Source: a virus
Direction: 5' to 3' (one strand)
Virus record (IMG/VR): IMGVR_UViG_3300033182_000322
Coordinates: 1-42,741 of that record
Length of the DNA stretch: 42,741 nucleotides
The position numbers were made by a program, and so were the translations under genes. Below, piece by piece: positions 28,812-38,082 of this stretch (within the stretch, counting starts at the first letter, position 1; each line of letters opens with the position of its first letter). The notes below the pieces were generated by a model. The model was not told where the DNA came from and made no database searches. It saw nothing but the letters and a program-made list of their open reading frames with translations.

Positions 28812-30207
28812 GAAAACGGTAAATTACAAGCCACCGCCGTCTTTAGCGCCGTTTTTGACCTGTGATAAGTTCATATCACTCATATCTGGACCTGTTGGGT
28901 CGGGCAAATCGTCTGCCGCGATGATGAAAATAGCGTATCACGCCAAGCAGATGCGACCGGGGAGTGACAACATACGTCGGTCGCGGGCGGTTGTGGTGAG
29001 AAACACCAACCAGATGCTGACTGACGCGACAATTCCGACGTTTATGACTTGGTTTCCCGAAGGGACAGCAGGGAGTTATGCGAGAACGGACAAAAGATTC
29101 TACTTACGTTTCGATGACGTTGAGTGCGAAGTGCTGTTTCGGGGGTTGGATGACGCTAACGATGTGCGGCGGTTGCTGTCACTTGAGGCGTCATTTGGAA
29201 TCCTTGATGAGTACCGCGAAATCCACCCTGACATCTTCAACGCCCTGCAAGGGCGGGTCGGTCGATACCCATCAGTAGCGAACGGCGGGTGTGTTAAGGA
29301 TGACGGCACTCCCAACCACCACATCTGGGGTGCGACCAACGCGCCGGATGCGGATACGTTCTGGGAAGAATACATGACCGAGCCGCCGGAAAACGCAGAG
29401 ATTTACTTTCAGCCCAGTGCGCTCAGTGATGACGCCGATTGGTTGGAGTATCTGGTCGAGGGGTACTACGACAATCTGGCAGAGGGTAAGACCGAGGATT
29501 GGGTAGATGTTTATATACACAATAAGTTTGGTAGGTCATTAGCGGGCACACCAGTGTATGACCGCGTGTTCAACTACGACTTTCATGTGGCGAAGGAGTC
29601 AATCAAGCCCGTGCAGAATGTGGAGTATCCCATCATTGCGGGGGTGGACTTCGGGCGTACGCCGTGTGCGATATTTAAACAGCGTGATCCCAGAGGTCGG
29701 GTCGTTACGTTGTCAGAAGTAACGTCCGAGAACATGGGTATTGAAACGTTCATCCGAACGTTGATGATGCCGCATATATCTCAGCACTATCCGGGGTTCA
29801 ACATCATCTGTGCGCCTGACCCCGCTGGGTTTATGAAGCAACAGCTTAACGAGATGACCCTAGTGGATGCGTTGAGAGCGGCGGGCTTTGAGTGCGTTAA
29901 GCCACCCAGTAACAAACCGGAATACCGGATACAGGCGGTAGAGCGGTTATTGTCACAACAAATTGACGGTACAGGGATGTATTTGATTGATCCCAGTTGT
30001 CGGATGTTGATAAAGGGATTCCAGCACGGGTATCGCTACAAGAAGAAGCGTGACGGGCAGATTGAGGCAAAACCGGATAAGAATGAATTTTCACACATAC
30101 ACGACGCGAACCAGTACGCTGATAGCATTATGGATATGAGCATACGCGGTGTGGAGAGGCGAGCAACAAAAAGAAATGTTGTTAGGCGCAACTACGTGTA
30201 TACTTGA
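28804..30207 (+). CDS. large terminase subunit, 467 aa
   Basis: The DNA-packaging motor. Walker A GPVGSGKS at 29-36 and Walker B FGILDE with D135 and E136 form the ATPase. The C-terminal RNase H-like nuclease shows GVDFGRTP (first catalytic Asp) near residue 280, a second acidic site in CAPDPAG, and HDANQYADS near the end. ATG 28804 is preferred because GGAG lies upstream and it overlaps the small subunit; the open frame extends 14 codons further without support. It cuts and pumps DNA into the prohead through the portal. Confidence 0.93.
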   Translation: MSRKTVNYKPPPSLAPFLTCDKFISLISGPVGSGKSSAAMMKIAYHAKQMRPGSDNIRRSRAVVVRNTNQMLTDATIPTFMTWFPEGTAGSYARTDKRFYLRFDDVECEVLFRGLDDANDVRRLLSLEASFGILDEYREIHPDIFNALQGRVGRYPSVANGGCVKDDGTPNHHIWGATNAPDADTFWEEYMTEPPENAEIYFQPSALSDDADWLEYLVEGYYDNLAEGKTEDWVDVYIHNKFGRSLAGTPVYDRVFNYDFHVAKESIKPVQNVEYPIIAGVDFGRTPCAIFKQRDPRGRVVTLSEVTSENMGIETFIRTLMMPHISQHYPGFNIICAPDPAGFMKQQLNEMTLVDALRAAGFECVKPPSNKPEYRIQAVERLLSQQIDGTGMYLIDPSCRMLIKGFQHGYRYKKKRDGQIEAKPDKNEFSHIHDANQYADSIMDMSIRGVERRATKRNVVRRNYVYT

Positions 30208-30267
30208 TTAAGCGTTGATCGCTGTTACAATCCACAGTACTAGTCGCTAAACTTAGGCGAACAATTT

Positions 30268-32397
30268 ATGGCCGATTCTATGATGGCGCTTATTCCGGTC
30301 GCATCCTCTGCTGACCTAGAGCGCGAAGCTGAGTTACGCAACAGCGAGCTACAAGCTCAACCGATGATTCAAGGACTCGCCGCACACGTTCGTCGGCGTT
30401 GGGAAGTTTCGCGTGATGCGAAGCGCGAGCTTGAAGAACGGATGCTGGAGTGTCTTCGTCAGCGCAACGGGGATTACGACCCTGACATAGAAGCACAGAT
30501 CAACGCCCAAGGCGGCTCCGACATTTTTGTTCAGCTTACTTCGGTCAAGTGTAGAGCGGCAACAAGTTGGCTCCGTGACACGTTGTTGGGAAGCGGCAAC
30601 GACAAGGCTTGGTCGATTGAGCCTACGCCGGAACCCGAGCTACCACAGTTTATTCTTGATGAGCTTCAGGCTGAGTTGGCGATGCAGGTGCAACAGCACA
30701 TGATGCAGACCGGCCAGATGCCTGACGAAGAAACCTTACGCCGCAAAGCGATGGAGATGCGGGACGTTACGTTCCGCGAGTATCGCGACGAGTCCGAGAA
30801 GCGCGTTGCCCGCATGGAACAGCGCATGGAAGATCAGTTGATCGAAGGGAACTGGCACAAAGCGTTCAACGAGTTTATTGATGATGTTGTGACGTTCCCG
30901 TTCGCCTGTATCAAAGGGCCGATCAAGCGTCGTCGCAAGGTAATGAAATTTGTGGACGGCACACTCCAGCCCGTCGATATTGTGCGCAACGAGTGGGAGC
31001 GGGTTGACCCGTTCATGCTGTATTGGGCACCTTGGGCTTGGGACATCAACGATGGGTATGTGATCGAACGGCATCGCATGACGCGAGACGCGTTGCAGTC
31101 GTTGATAGGCGTACCCGGATACAACGAAGATTCCATTAGGTCAGTGCTTTATGATTTTAACGGCGCTGGCTATTCATCTGATTGGTTGTGGGTTGACACT
31201 GCATTGACAGAGGCAGAAGGCAAAGACACTTTGCACACCACTGTTAACGATGATTTGATTGACGCGCTTCAGTTGTGGGACTCAATCGAAGGAACGATCC
31301 TTCTTGAGTGGGGTTTGAGTGAGGAAGAGATTCCCGACCCTGCGTTGAGTTACCCATGCGAAGTGTGGCTTGTCGGCAACACAGTTATACGTGCGGTACT
31401 GAACTACGACCCCATAGGCAGAAAGCCTTACTACCTAACATCATACGAAGCCAAGCCGGGATCAGTAGACGGCAAAGGCGTGGCGGATCTCTGTCGGGAT
31501 TCGCAACTCATGGTCAACGCAACTGCGCGGGCTATGGCTAACAACATGGGTATTTCGTCGGGGCCGCAGGTAGGTGTCAACGTAAGTAGATTACCACCGG
31601 GGGAAGACATCACGGACTTACATCCGTGGAAAATATGGCAGTTTGAGTCGGGGGAGTACAACGACGGATCACCACCGTTGACGTTTTATCAACCACCCAG
31701 CAATGCCGCTGAGCTAATGGCCGTTTTTGAGAAGTTCTCAGAACGCGCCGACGAGGACACGATGATACCCAAGTATATGACGGGTGGACATCAACCGGGA
31801 GCAGGGCGCACATCATCAGGTTTGTCGATGATGATTAGCAACGCTGGTAAAGGTATTAAACAGGTTATCAATAACATTGATAAGAACGTCATTGTCCCAG
31901 CAATCGAAAGGTTGTATCAGGATAATCTTAGGTACAACCAAGATCCTGATATTGTCGGGGATGTGCATGTTGTGGCGCGTGGTGCGAACAGCTTGGTAGT
32001 TAAAGAAGCTGAAGCTATCCGCCGTAACGAGTTCCTACAACTTGTACTCAATAGCCCCGTTGCCAATCAGATTGTTGGCAACCGAGGCACGGCAGAGCTA
32101 CTACGCGATGCCGCTAAGAACTTGAACATCAACGTAGATAAGGTCGTACCGGATACGTCGCAAGTTTCTATGATTGATGAACAGCAACAGCTAATAGCGC
32201 AGTTGCAACAACAACTCCAGATGATGCAGGAGTCTGTAAATGCGGCACCAGATAACGTCGAGTTCACCCGTGATGCTCAAGGTAACGTCACCGGAGCAAC
32301 ACGAAGAAAGACGCCGGTTCTCTTGCCCGACGGCTCTCCCGCCGGTGGAAGCGACGGTAACACGATGCGTAACGTCGTCACAGGAAGAAACGGATGA
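30268..32397 (+). CDS. portal protein, 709 aa
   Basis: A large protein directly after the terminase, the usual portal place. Early segment RRRWEVSRDAKRELEE, then ATSWLRDTLLGSGNDKAW, and a central body with Trp-rich WERVDPFMLYWAPWAW, match podovirus-type portal or head-tail connector proteins. Residues about 635-660 are Gln-rich helical (EQQQLIAQLQQQLQMMQE), suggesting a barrel or tail helix. It forms the ring through which DNA enters and leaves. An AGGCGA lies eight bases before the ATG. The end overlaps the next gene by ATGA. Confidence 0.88.
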   Translation: MADSMMALIPVASSADLEREAELRNSELQAQPMIQGLAAHVRRRWEVSRDAKRELEERMLECLRQRNGDYDPDIEAQINAQGGSDIFVQLTSVKCRAATSWLRDTLLGSGNDKAWSIEPTPEPELPQFILDELQAELAMQVQQHMMQTGQMPDEETLRRKAMEMRDVTFREYRDESEKRVARMEQRMEDQLIEGNWHKAFNEFIDDVVTFPFACIKGPIKRRRKVMKFVDGTLQPVDIVRNEWERVDPFMLYWAPWAWDINDGYVIERHRMTRDALQSLIGVPGYNEDSIRSVLYDFNGAGYSSDWLWVDTALTEAEGKDTLHTTVNDDLIDALQLWDSIEGTILLEWGLSEEEIPDPALSYPCEVWLVGNTVIRAVLNYDPIGRKPYYLTSYEAKPGSVDGKGVADLCRDSQLMVNATARAMANNMGISSGPQVGVNVSRLPPGEDITDLHPWKIWQFESGEYNDGSPPLTFYQPPSNAAELMAVFEKFSERADEDTMIPKYMTGGHQPGAGRTSSGLSMMISNAGKGIKQVINNIDKNVIVPAIERLYQDNLRYNQDPDIVGDVHVVARGANSLVVKEAEAIRRNEFLQLVLNSPVANQIVGNRGTAELLRDAAKNLNINVDKVVPDTSQVSMIDEQQQLIAQLQQQLQMMQESVNAAPDNVEFTRDAQGNVTGATRRKTPVLLPDGSPAGGSDGNTMRNVVTGRNG

Positions 32398-32789
32398 TCG
32401 AAACCGGCATAACAGCCGCCGCTAAAGTATTGTTTCTTGAATCAGTCGTTAACGATACTTGTAAGCTGGCGCTGTACGATGGCAACGCTAACCTAGATAT
32501 AACTACGCCTGTCTATACGACAGAGAACGAGGTTCAAGGCGAAGGTTATACGGCTGGTGGTGTGCAACTTACCAACGCTTCAGTTGGTGTTGATGACAAC
32601 GGAGCCGCGTTTCTAACTTGGGACAGCACTGAGTGGCCTAAGTCTACGATTACTGCGGCGGGGTACATGATTTACGACGCCTCTAAGGGTAATGCGGCAT
32701 TGTTTGTTGGTAGTTGGGGTAGTAATTACACCAGTACCAACGGGCCGTTTAAAGTAAACATACCCGACAAACAGATTTTACTAGTTTAA
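32394..32789 (+). CDS. small beta-rich virion protein, 131 aa
   Basis: Overlaps the portal stop by 4 bases. The body (CKLALYDGNANLDITT, then AAGYMIYDASKGNAALFVGSW) is beta-rich and similar in layout to the 140-residue protein at 37640. A head decoration or tail-attached protein is likely from composition and position; not assigned to a family. Confidence 0.65.
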   Translation: MIETGITAAAKVLFLESVVNDTCKLALYDGNANLDITTPVYTTENEVQGEGYTAGGVQLTNASVGVDDNGAAFLTWDSTEWPKSTITAAGYMIYDASKGNAALFVGSWGSNYTSTNGPFKVNIPDKQILLV

Positions 32790-32801
32790 AAAGGTAAAGG
32801 C

Positions 32802-33518
32802 GTGAATACCTTTACGCCCAACAGTGCCATTGTAAATGGCGCAAGCCCCACTTCGCTTACTAGCGCGGAAGTCGCTATTGATACTACGGGCGCGGTACAA
32901 GTTACCGCACTTGCTGGGGCGCTAGTTAATGCTTCGACTTCTGTAAGCGCTTCGTCTCAGGTGTCAGCAGGTGCTAATGTAGCTACTACTGGCGCTTGTA
33001 ATATATCGGGTAGTTGTTCGCTTCAACTTGAACTTGCCGATGTTGCTGGTGATCCCCGCGTAAGTGTTTCGGGCGGTCGCTTTAGGGTTCGTAGGTATGC
33101 TGATACACACCTAGTATCGGCAGAAATAGAAGCGCACTGGTCTATTAAGTTACCAGAAGTACGTAGCGCTCCTGCGCTTACTTACGAAAACACAGCAAAT
33201 TTAGTACCTAAACCTTTAAAAACAAAGGTAAAAATTAAGTATCCAGACCCGCTACCAGACGTAGAACGCGCTAAGGTTGCGACTACTGGCGTAACTATTA
33301 GCGTAAAAAACGAGGTGCTTCTACCCACTACTGGGTGTGAAAGTAACACTGGGTCGTGTAACGTTACGATTAGCTACAAACTAGAGTCACCCGAAAGCGC
33401 TAGTCACACAAACAACAGGATTGGGTCAGGGGTGTTTTTACGTACAGTGTTATTACCTACGACAGTACGTAACCCTACTGAGGAAGAACTTGTTGTTATT
33501 GCGCTGAATGTGATATAA
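32802..33518 (+). CDS. Ser/Thr/Ala-rich virion protein, 238 aa
   Basis: Starts with GTG after AAAGG. The N-terminus (NTFTPNSAIVNGASPTSLTS) resembles that of the 529-residue protein at 38083. Residues 25-90 are an Ala/Ser/Thr/Val run with alternating polar and hydrophobic residues, typical of beta-helical or Ig-like surface proteins. Four Cys lie in similar CNISGSC and CESNTGSC contexts. Probably a virion surface protein; no family recognised. Confidence 0.6.
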   Translation: MNTFTPNSAIVNGASPTSLTSAEVAIDTTGAVQVTALAGALVNASTSVSASSQVSAGANVATTGACNISGSCSLQLELADVAGDPRVSVSGGRFRVRRYADTHLVSAEIEAHWSIKLPEVRSAPALTYENTANLVPKPLKTKVKIKYPDPLPDVERAKVATTGVTISVKNEVLLPTTGCESNTGSCNVTISYKLESPESASHTNNRIGSGVFLRTVLLPTTVRNPTEEELVVIALNVI

Positions 33519-33527
33519 GGTGAGCGT

Positions 33528-33764
33528 ATGTTTTTAGGGCACAACACTGACCGACAGCACGTACAGGCATTGTGGGACTGTAAACAGCGAGACGATAAGT
33601 TGTTGGATTTATTTGCCAAACAACTTGACGAAGTAAAGAATCTACTTATCGCCGCAGATGATACAGACCGCATACTTAGGTTGCAGGGTCAGGCTAGTGT
33701 TCTTAGAGATTTCCTCGACGCGGTTGAAAAATCGCAAGAGGTTTTAGAGCGGCGAAAGCCGTAA
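33528..33764 (+). CDS. small helical protein between portal and scaffold, 78 aa
   Basis: ATG follows AAGGTGAG. Helical and charged throughout (AKQLDEVKNLLIAADDTDRILRLQG broken in two helices), likely a helical hairpin. Small proteins of this type lie between portal and scaffold in many podoviruses; role unknown. About 75 bases follow before the scaffold, with a possible 21-codon TTG frame too short to call. Confidence 0.6.
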   Translation: MFLGHNTDRQHVQALWDCKQRDDKLLDLFAKQLDEVKNLLIAADDTDRILRLQGQASVLRDFLDAVEKSQEVLERRKP

Positions 33765-33841
33765 ATTGTCCGGCAAACCATTATGCGAAGTGCAGACCGT
33801 GTTGGAGCATGTAGCAGAGTTGGAGCTTTAGGAGAAAAGTG

Positions 33842-34876
33842 ATGCCTTTACCCAAGCAAGTACAGAAGCAAGCGGCAGAAATAGAACAACTGGAACAGCA
33901 GCTTTACGCTGAAACTTCTTCGTCTGATAAACCAACAGCAGAAGTAGTTTCACCAGAAGCAGAGCAATCAGCGGATTCTACTGTAGCTACTGAAGAACTT
34001 ACTGATACGTCTTTAGAAGCGTCTGAACCCTCACAGGAGGAAGAAGTTGTAGAGGACACGGGAAAGGTAGCAGATGCGCCAGACGAGGATGGAAAGGTTT
34101 GGAAGCAGAAGTATAAAACCCTTCAGGGTATGTACGATGCGGAAGTGCCGCGCCTCCATCAGCAGGTGAAAACACTTACCGGAGAGCTAGAATCGCTCAA
34201 GGAAACTGTAGAAACTGCTAATAAACAGGTGGAGCAGGCTAAAGAAGAAGCCGAGTACGAACGCCTCAAGAATCTGGTGACGGATAAGGACCGCGAGGAA
34301 TTTGGTGACGATTTGATCGAAGTTCAGCGCAAAGTGGCGAGAGAAGAAACCGCCGAACTGTATAAGCAACTAGAGGCCGTTAGGGAAGAAAACGAGCAAC
34401 TGCGTGCCGCAATGGAGCAAACGGGTCACAGGGTTTCCCAGACTTCGTTTGAGCAGAAGCTCAACACCTTAGTACCTGATTTTGCTCAAGTAAACACTGA
34501 TCCTAACTGGATCAAGTGGTTGGACGAGCAAGACCAGTTTCTACGTACTCCCAGACGGGTTGTAGCTGAAAAGGCTTACGCAGAAGGCGATGCGGATGCT
34601 GTTGCCCACTTTGTTACCTTGTTTAAAGAATCACAACAAGGTGCTGAACCAGCCGAACAAGCCGTAGCCGAAGAAATTGCTACCCAAATCCAGCCCTCTA
34701 AGAGTGCTTCGTCTTCTTCAACGAAGTCGTCTAATGGAGCCGTGTATACGAACGACCAAGTTCGTAACATGTTCATTAAGATTACTAAGTTGAATCAGGC
34801 GGGCAAGCTAGAAGAGGCACGTAAACTTGAAGCTGAAATCGACCTAGCTTACACCCAAGGGCGTGTAGCTGGGTAA
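33842..34876 (+). CDS. scaffolding protein, 344 aa
   Basis: Lies directly before the major capsid gene, as scaffolds do. It is acidic, with a disordered Glu/Ser/Thr-rich N-terminal third, a coiled coil around residues 95-200 (KTLTGELESLKETVETANKQ and following), and a helical, basic-acidic C-terminus. The ATG at 33842 has AGGAG eight bases upstream; a GTG one codon earlier is also open. It guides assembly of the capsid shell and leaves before or during packaging. Confidence 0.8.
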   Translation: MPLPKQVQKQAAEIEQLEQQLYAETSSSDKPTAEVVSPEAEQSADSTVATEELTDTSLEASEPSQEEEVVEDTGKVADAPDEDGKVWKQKYKTLQGMYDAEVPRLHQQVKTLTGELESLKETVETANKQVEQAKEEAEYERLKNLVTDKDREEFGDDLIEVQRKVAREETAELYKQLEAVREENEQLRAAMEQTGHRVSQTSFEQKLNTLVPDFAQVNTDPNWIKWLDEQDQFLRTPRRVVAEKAYAEGDADAVAHFVTLFKESQQGAEPAEQAVAEEIATQIQPSKSASSSSTKSSNGAVYTNDQVRNMFIKITKLNQAGKLEEARKLEAEIDLAYTQGRVAG

Positions 34877-34900
34877 CAACTTTGTTCTAGGAGACTAACA

Positions 34901-35905
34901 ATGGCCGCTGTATTTCCGGTGAATTCACCGTTTAATACGACTCCTGACTACTCAGGGTCGTTCATCCCTACCTTATGGTCTGGGAAACTTCTTGCTAAGT
35001 TCTACCAAAACACCATGTTGTCCGAGATTATGAATACGGATTACGAGGGTGAGTTGAAGAACAAGGGCGATACCATTCGTATCCGCACCGCTCCGTCAAT
35101 CACCATCAATGACTACGCGGGCGCTGGCTCTACGCTGACAACTGAAACCCCAACTCCTATCTTCCAAGATATGCAGGTTGACAAGGCTAAGTACTTCAGC
35201 GTACAGACCAACGATGTGCTGGCTCAGCAGGCTGACATGGACTTGATGAACGTCTTTACTGAAGACGCCGCCAAGCAGTTGAAGATTGCTATCGAAGACG
35301 AAGTGTTCTTTAACGCTTTCATTACCGAAGGCCCAGACGCAGACAACGAAGGAACTACCGCTGGTGAAATCTCAGCCGCGTACAACCTTGGTTCTAAGAC
35401 TGCGCCTATCGACGAAGGCACTGCTTCTAACGTTCTCGACTGCATCTTGCGTATGTCTTCTGTTCTCGACGAGCAGAACGTACCCGAAGATGGTCGTTGG
35501 CTGATTATCAGCCCCCGTGAGCGTAACCTGTTGATGCAGTCTAATCTTGCACAGGCGTACTTCACTGGCGATCAGTCTAGCGTTATCCGCACTGGCAAGA
35601 TCGGCATGTTGGATCGTTTCACTGTATACGTATCTAACTTGTTGCCCAAGGGCACCACTGACAAGGCTATGGTAGCTGGCCTTTCCGCCGTTGCTAGTGG
35701 CTCTGCTGACGTTGGCGCTAAGCCTCGTCGTGCTATGGTAGCTGGTACTAACCACGCTTGTTCTTTTGCTATGACCATCAGCAAGACTGAGCCTCTGCGT
35801 AACCAAACTGACTTCGGTGACATCGTTCGTGGCCTCGCTGTATATGGTCGCAAAGTTGTCAAGCCCGAAGCTCTGGCAGTAGCGTTGGTTGGCGATCCTA
35901 GCTAA
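34901..35905 (+). CDS. major capsid protein, 334 aa
   Basis: Strong AGGAG before the ATG, position after the scaffold, and a terminator directly after it fit a highly expressed coat protein. The text reads like podovirus HK97-fold coats: an early KGDTIRIRTAPSITINDY, then DMQVDKAKYFSVQTNDV, a middle RWLIISPRERNLLMQSN and a C-terminal KTEPLRNQTDFGDIVRG. It builds the icosahedral head with the portal and scaffold. Confidence 0.9.
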   Translation: MAAVFPVNSPFNTTPDYSGSFIPTLWSGKLLAKFYQNTMLSEIMNTDYEGELKNKGDTIRIRTAPSITINDYAGAGSTLTTETPTPIFQDMQVDKAKYFSVQTNDVLAQQADMDLMNVFTEDAAKQLKIAIEDEVFFNAFITEGPDADNEGTTAGEISAAYNLGSKTAPIDEGTASNVLDCILRMSSVLDEQNVPEDGRWLIISPRERNLLMQSNLAQAYFTGDQSSVIRTGKIGMLDRFTVYVSNLLPKGTTDKAMVAGLSAVASGSADVGAKPRRAMVAGTNHACSFAMTISKTEPLRNQTDFGDIVRGLAVYGRKVVKPEALAVALVGDPS

Positions 35906-35921
35906 TATCTAACGCGTTACA

Positions 35922-35941
35922 GGGGGCTTCGGCCCCCTTTT
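35922..35941 (+). terminator. intrinsic terminator after the major capsid gene
   Basis: GGGGGC-TTCG-GCCCCC followed by TTTT. It probably keeps capsid mRNA in excess of the adaptor and fibre genes behind it. Confidence 0.9.
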
Positions 35942-35958
35942 ACTTCAAGGAGAAACAC

Positions 35959-36225
35959 ATGACCCCAGCAGAGTTATGCGCCAAGTTGGGTGGTGAAACT
36001 ACCACTAATCGCATGGTTGCGTTTATCAACGGTAAACGGGAAGTAATCGCCCGTATGAAAGGCGACGAGTACCAGCTTGAGCCTATTGCCGCCGCTTTAG
36101 TTGCGGAGCTTAATGCTAAGATTGGTGTTGGTGCGGCAGATGATGATAGTAAGCCAGCGCCTAAAAAGGCCAAAAGAGCGCCACGTAAGGCCGCTAAAGT
36201 AGAAGCAGACTTGCCTGAAGATTAA
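35959..36225 (+). CDS. small hypothetical protein, 88 aa
   Basis: AAGGAG precedes the ATG. Short N-terminal folded part (MTPAELCAKLGGETTTN), then a Lys/Ala/Pro-rich basic tail (KPAPKKAKRAPRKAAK) and an acidic end. The tail could bind DNA or the inner capsid. It lies between capsid and adaptor genes; function unknown. Confidence 0.6.
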   Translation: MTPAELCAKLGGETTTNRMVAFINGKREVIARMKGDEYQLEPIAAALVAELNAKIGVGAADDDSKPAPKKAKRAPRKAAKVEADLPED

Positions 36226-36266
36226 ATTCAAGGTATCTTCGTAGCTTAATAATTCAGGGCTATCTG

Positions 36267-36893
36267 ATGAAAGCGGCTAGCGAATTTTTCTCGCGTATAA
36301 TCCCAAAAGTACCGGGATGCTCAACTCCACTAGCGGAACAAGCTGTCGTGGACGCGGCTGTGTATTTATGCGAGCACTCTTTAGTGCTCAAATACAATAC
36401 TGACGCTTTTAGCACTGTGTCAGGAACTAGTACGTACGATATAGACGTACCAGCTAGTCATGCTCTGTCTAGGGTTATTTACGTAACTGTAGACGGGGAC
36501 GAGATACAGCCTTTGTCGGTAAACAATTTACCGCTAGTTACCACAGATAATGCTAAGCCTACCAAGTACTATGTGACTCAGCTTGAGTCTGAAACCCAGC
36601 TTAATCTGTATGCTACGCCTGATGATGCCTACTCAGTAGTTGTTAATGTGGCTTTGCGCCCTAGTACAGATACTACTTTTTTAGCAGATGATTTGTATCA
36701 TTACTGGATGGAGCCTATAATAGCCGGTGCGTTAGGTAGGATTTACGCTGTGCCGGGGCAACCGTTCACAGATTATACGGCGGCGGATTATTACCAGCGT
36801 CGTGCAAAATTGTTGTGTCATAATGCACGAAATGAAGGTAACATAGGCCGTGTTATAGGGTCGTTGCAGACCCAACCAAGACCCTTTGTGTGA
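36267..36893 (+). CDS. putative head-tail adaptor / tail protein, 208 aa
   Basis: Placed after the capsid, at the usual adaptor position. An N-terminal helical part (LAEQAVVDAAVYLCEHS) is followed by beta strands (TYDIDVPASHALSRVIYVTVDGDEI) and a C-terminal helical segment with YYQRRAKLLC. This helix-strand-helix order is like connector proteins of podoviruses (compare T7 gp11), which is inference from layout only. Confidence 0.6.
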   Translation: MKAASEFFSRIIPKVPGCSTPLAEQAVVDAAVYLCEHSLVLKYNTDAFSTVSGTSTYDIDVPASHALSRVIYVTVDGDEIQPLSVNNLPLVTTDNAKPTKYYVTQLESETQLNLYATPDDAYSVVVNVALRPSTDTTFLADDLYHYWMEPIIAGALGRIYAVPGQPFTDYTAADYYQRRAKLLCHNARNEGNIGRVIGSLQTQPRPFV

Positions 36894-36901
36894 GGTGACA
36901 A

Positions 36902-37618
36902 ATGACCATTGCGGCTAGTTCGATTTTACAACGTTGCATTGATACGCTACAAGACACCACATCGGTGCGATGGCCTGTTCCCGAACTAGTTCGGTATTTG
37001 AACGATGGGCAACGGGAAGTTGTCTTATATCGCCCCGATGCTATGGTTACGACCGCGAACTTTACTTGTGCGGCAGGCTCTAAGCAGGAGTTGGATAAGA
37101 ACAACAATGCTTTGGGTGCCGCCAAGCTAATTGAAATTACTCGCAACGTTAACGATTCTGAATCTTTTTACGGTGCTGTGCGGCTGGTTAACAGAGAAAT
37201 TCTTGACGCGCAAAAACCTGATTGGCACAACGAAACCAAGTCTGGTGACATAGCGCATTACATGTACGATCCACGTAATCCTCTTGAGTTTTACGTATAT
37301 CCACCAGCAAAGACTACGGCTGTTTTAGAAGTTGTTTACTCAAAGTATCCTACGGATATTACGGAACCAGCTTCTAATGCCACTGTTAGTGACGTATCTG
37401 GGAATATCAGTGTTCCTGATATTTACAGTAACGTTGTTCAAGATTACATCCTTTACCGCGCTTACAGTAAAGATAGTGAGTACGCTGGTAACGCACAACG
37501 TGCGCAGGCTCATTACGCCGCGTTTGCTAACGCGCTTGGTATTGAGATACAGGCAACTGTACAAGTAGCTCCAAACCCAGTGTCTAACCCCAATGTACCG
37601 CAACGCGTAACCGCGTAA
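36902..37618 (+). CDS. phage adaptor protein (DUF6682-like), 238 aa
   Basis: ATG follows GAGGTG. The N-terminal ILQRCIDTLQDTTSVRWP followed by ELVRYLNDGQREVVLYRPDA is the signature I associate with DUF6682-type phage adaptors. The middle contains a beta-rich region ending in PLEFYVYPPA, and the C-terminus helical segments (VVQDYILYRAYSKDSEYAGN). The likely role is to attach below the portal and receive the tail. Confidence 0.75.
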   Translation: MTIAASSILQRCIDTLQDTTSVRWPVPELVRYLNDGQREVVLYRPDAMVTTANFTCAAGSKQELDKNNNALGAAKLIEITRNVNDSESFYGAVRLVNREILDAQKPDWHNETKSGDIAHYMYDPRNPLEFYVYPPAKTTAVLEVVYSKYPTDITEPASNATVSDVSGNISVPDIYSNVVQDYILYRAYSKDSEYAGNAQRAQAHYAAFANALGIEIQATVQVAPNPVSNPNVPQRVTA

Positions 37619-37639
37619 TTACTTTAGAGGACTAACAAA

Positions 37640-38062
37640 ATGAGTCAGTTTTCCGACTACACAGAAGAGAACATTATCCAGACCACGCTTCGTGGTCAGG
37701 CGTTCCCTGTTCCATCCGATGTCTACATCGCTCTGTTTACTTCTGATCCGACTGATGCCGGTTCTGGTTCAGAGGTTAACTCTGCGTCTTGGACGACCTA
37801 CGCTCGGCAAGATGCCGCTGATGGCGCGGCCATCGACACGGGCTGGACTGCACCTTCAAACGGCGTTTCTTCTAACGCGAAGGTAATCACGTTCCCAGCT
37901 AACAACAGTGGCGGTTCTATTACTGTTACCCACATCGGCGTATTTGACGCGCTGACTTCAGGTAACTTGTTGTATCATGCCCCCTTGGTATCTTCCAAGA
38001 CTTTGTTGGATGGCGACGTACTTTCCTTCGCTATCGGAGCAATTACCGTAACTGTAGCCTAA
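37640..38062 (+). CDS. small tail-fibre-type structural protein, 140 aa
   Basis: Contains DVYIALFTSDPTDAGSGSEV, then TYARQ, THIGVFDALTSGNLLYHAPL and a terminal GAITVTVA. This is the pattern of a widespread family annotated as phage tail fibre protein, a small beta-rich virion protein. It probably decorates tail or capsid. GAGG precedes the ATG. Confidence 0.7.
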   Translation: MSQFSDYTEENIIQTTLRGQAFPVPSDVYIALFTSDPTDAGSGSEVNSASWTTYARQDAADGAAIDTGWTAPSNGVSSNAKVITFPANNSGGSITVTHIGVFDALTSGNLLYHAPLVSSKTLLDGDVLSFAIGAITVTVA

Positions 38063-38082
38063 TGACCTAACACGGGAGCGTT

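Noticed and set aside
30208-30267. Possible promoter TTGATC - TACTAG before the portal gene
   Set aside because: Both hexamers are weak, and readthrough from the terminase genes explains expression.
33765-33841. Possible 21-codon TTG-started frame between the 78-residue gene and the scaffold
   Set aside because: The text looks protein-like but it is too short, with a weak start and no clear Shine-Dalgarno.
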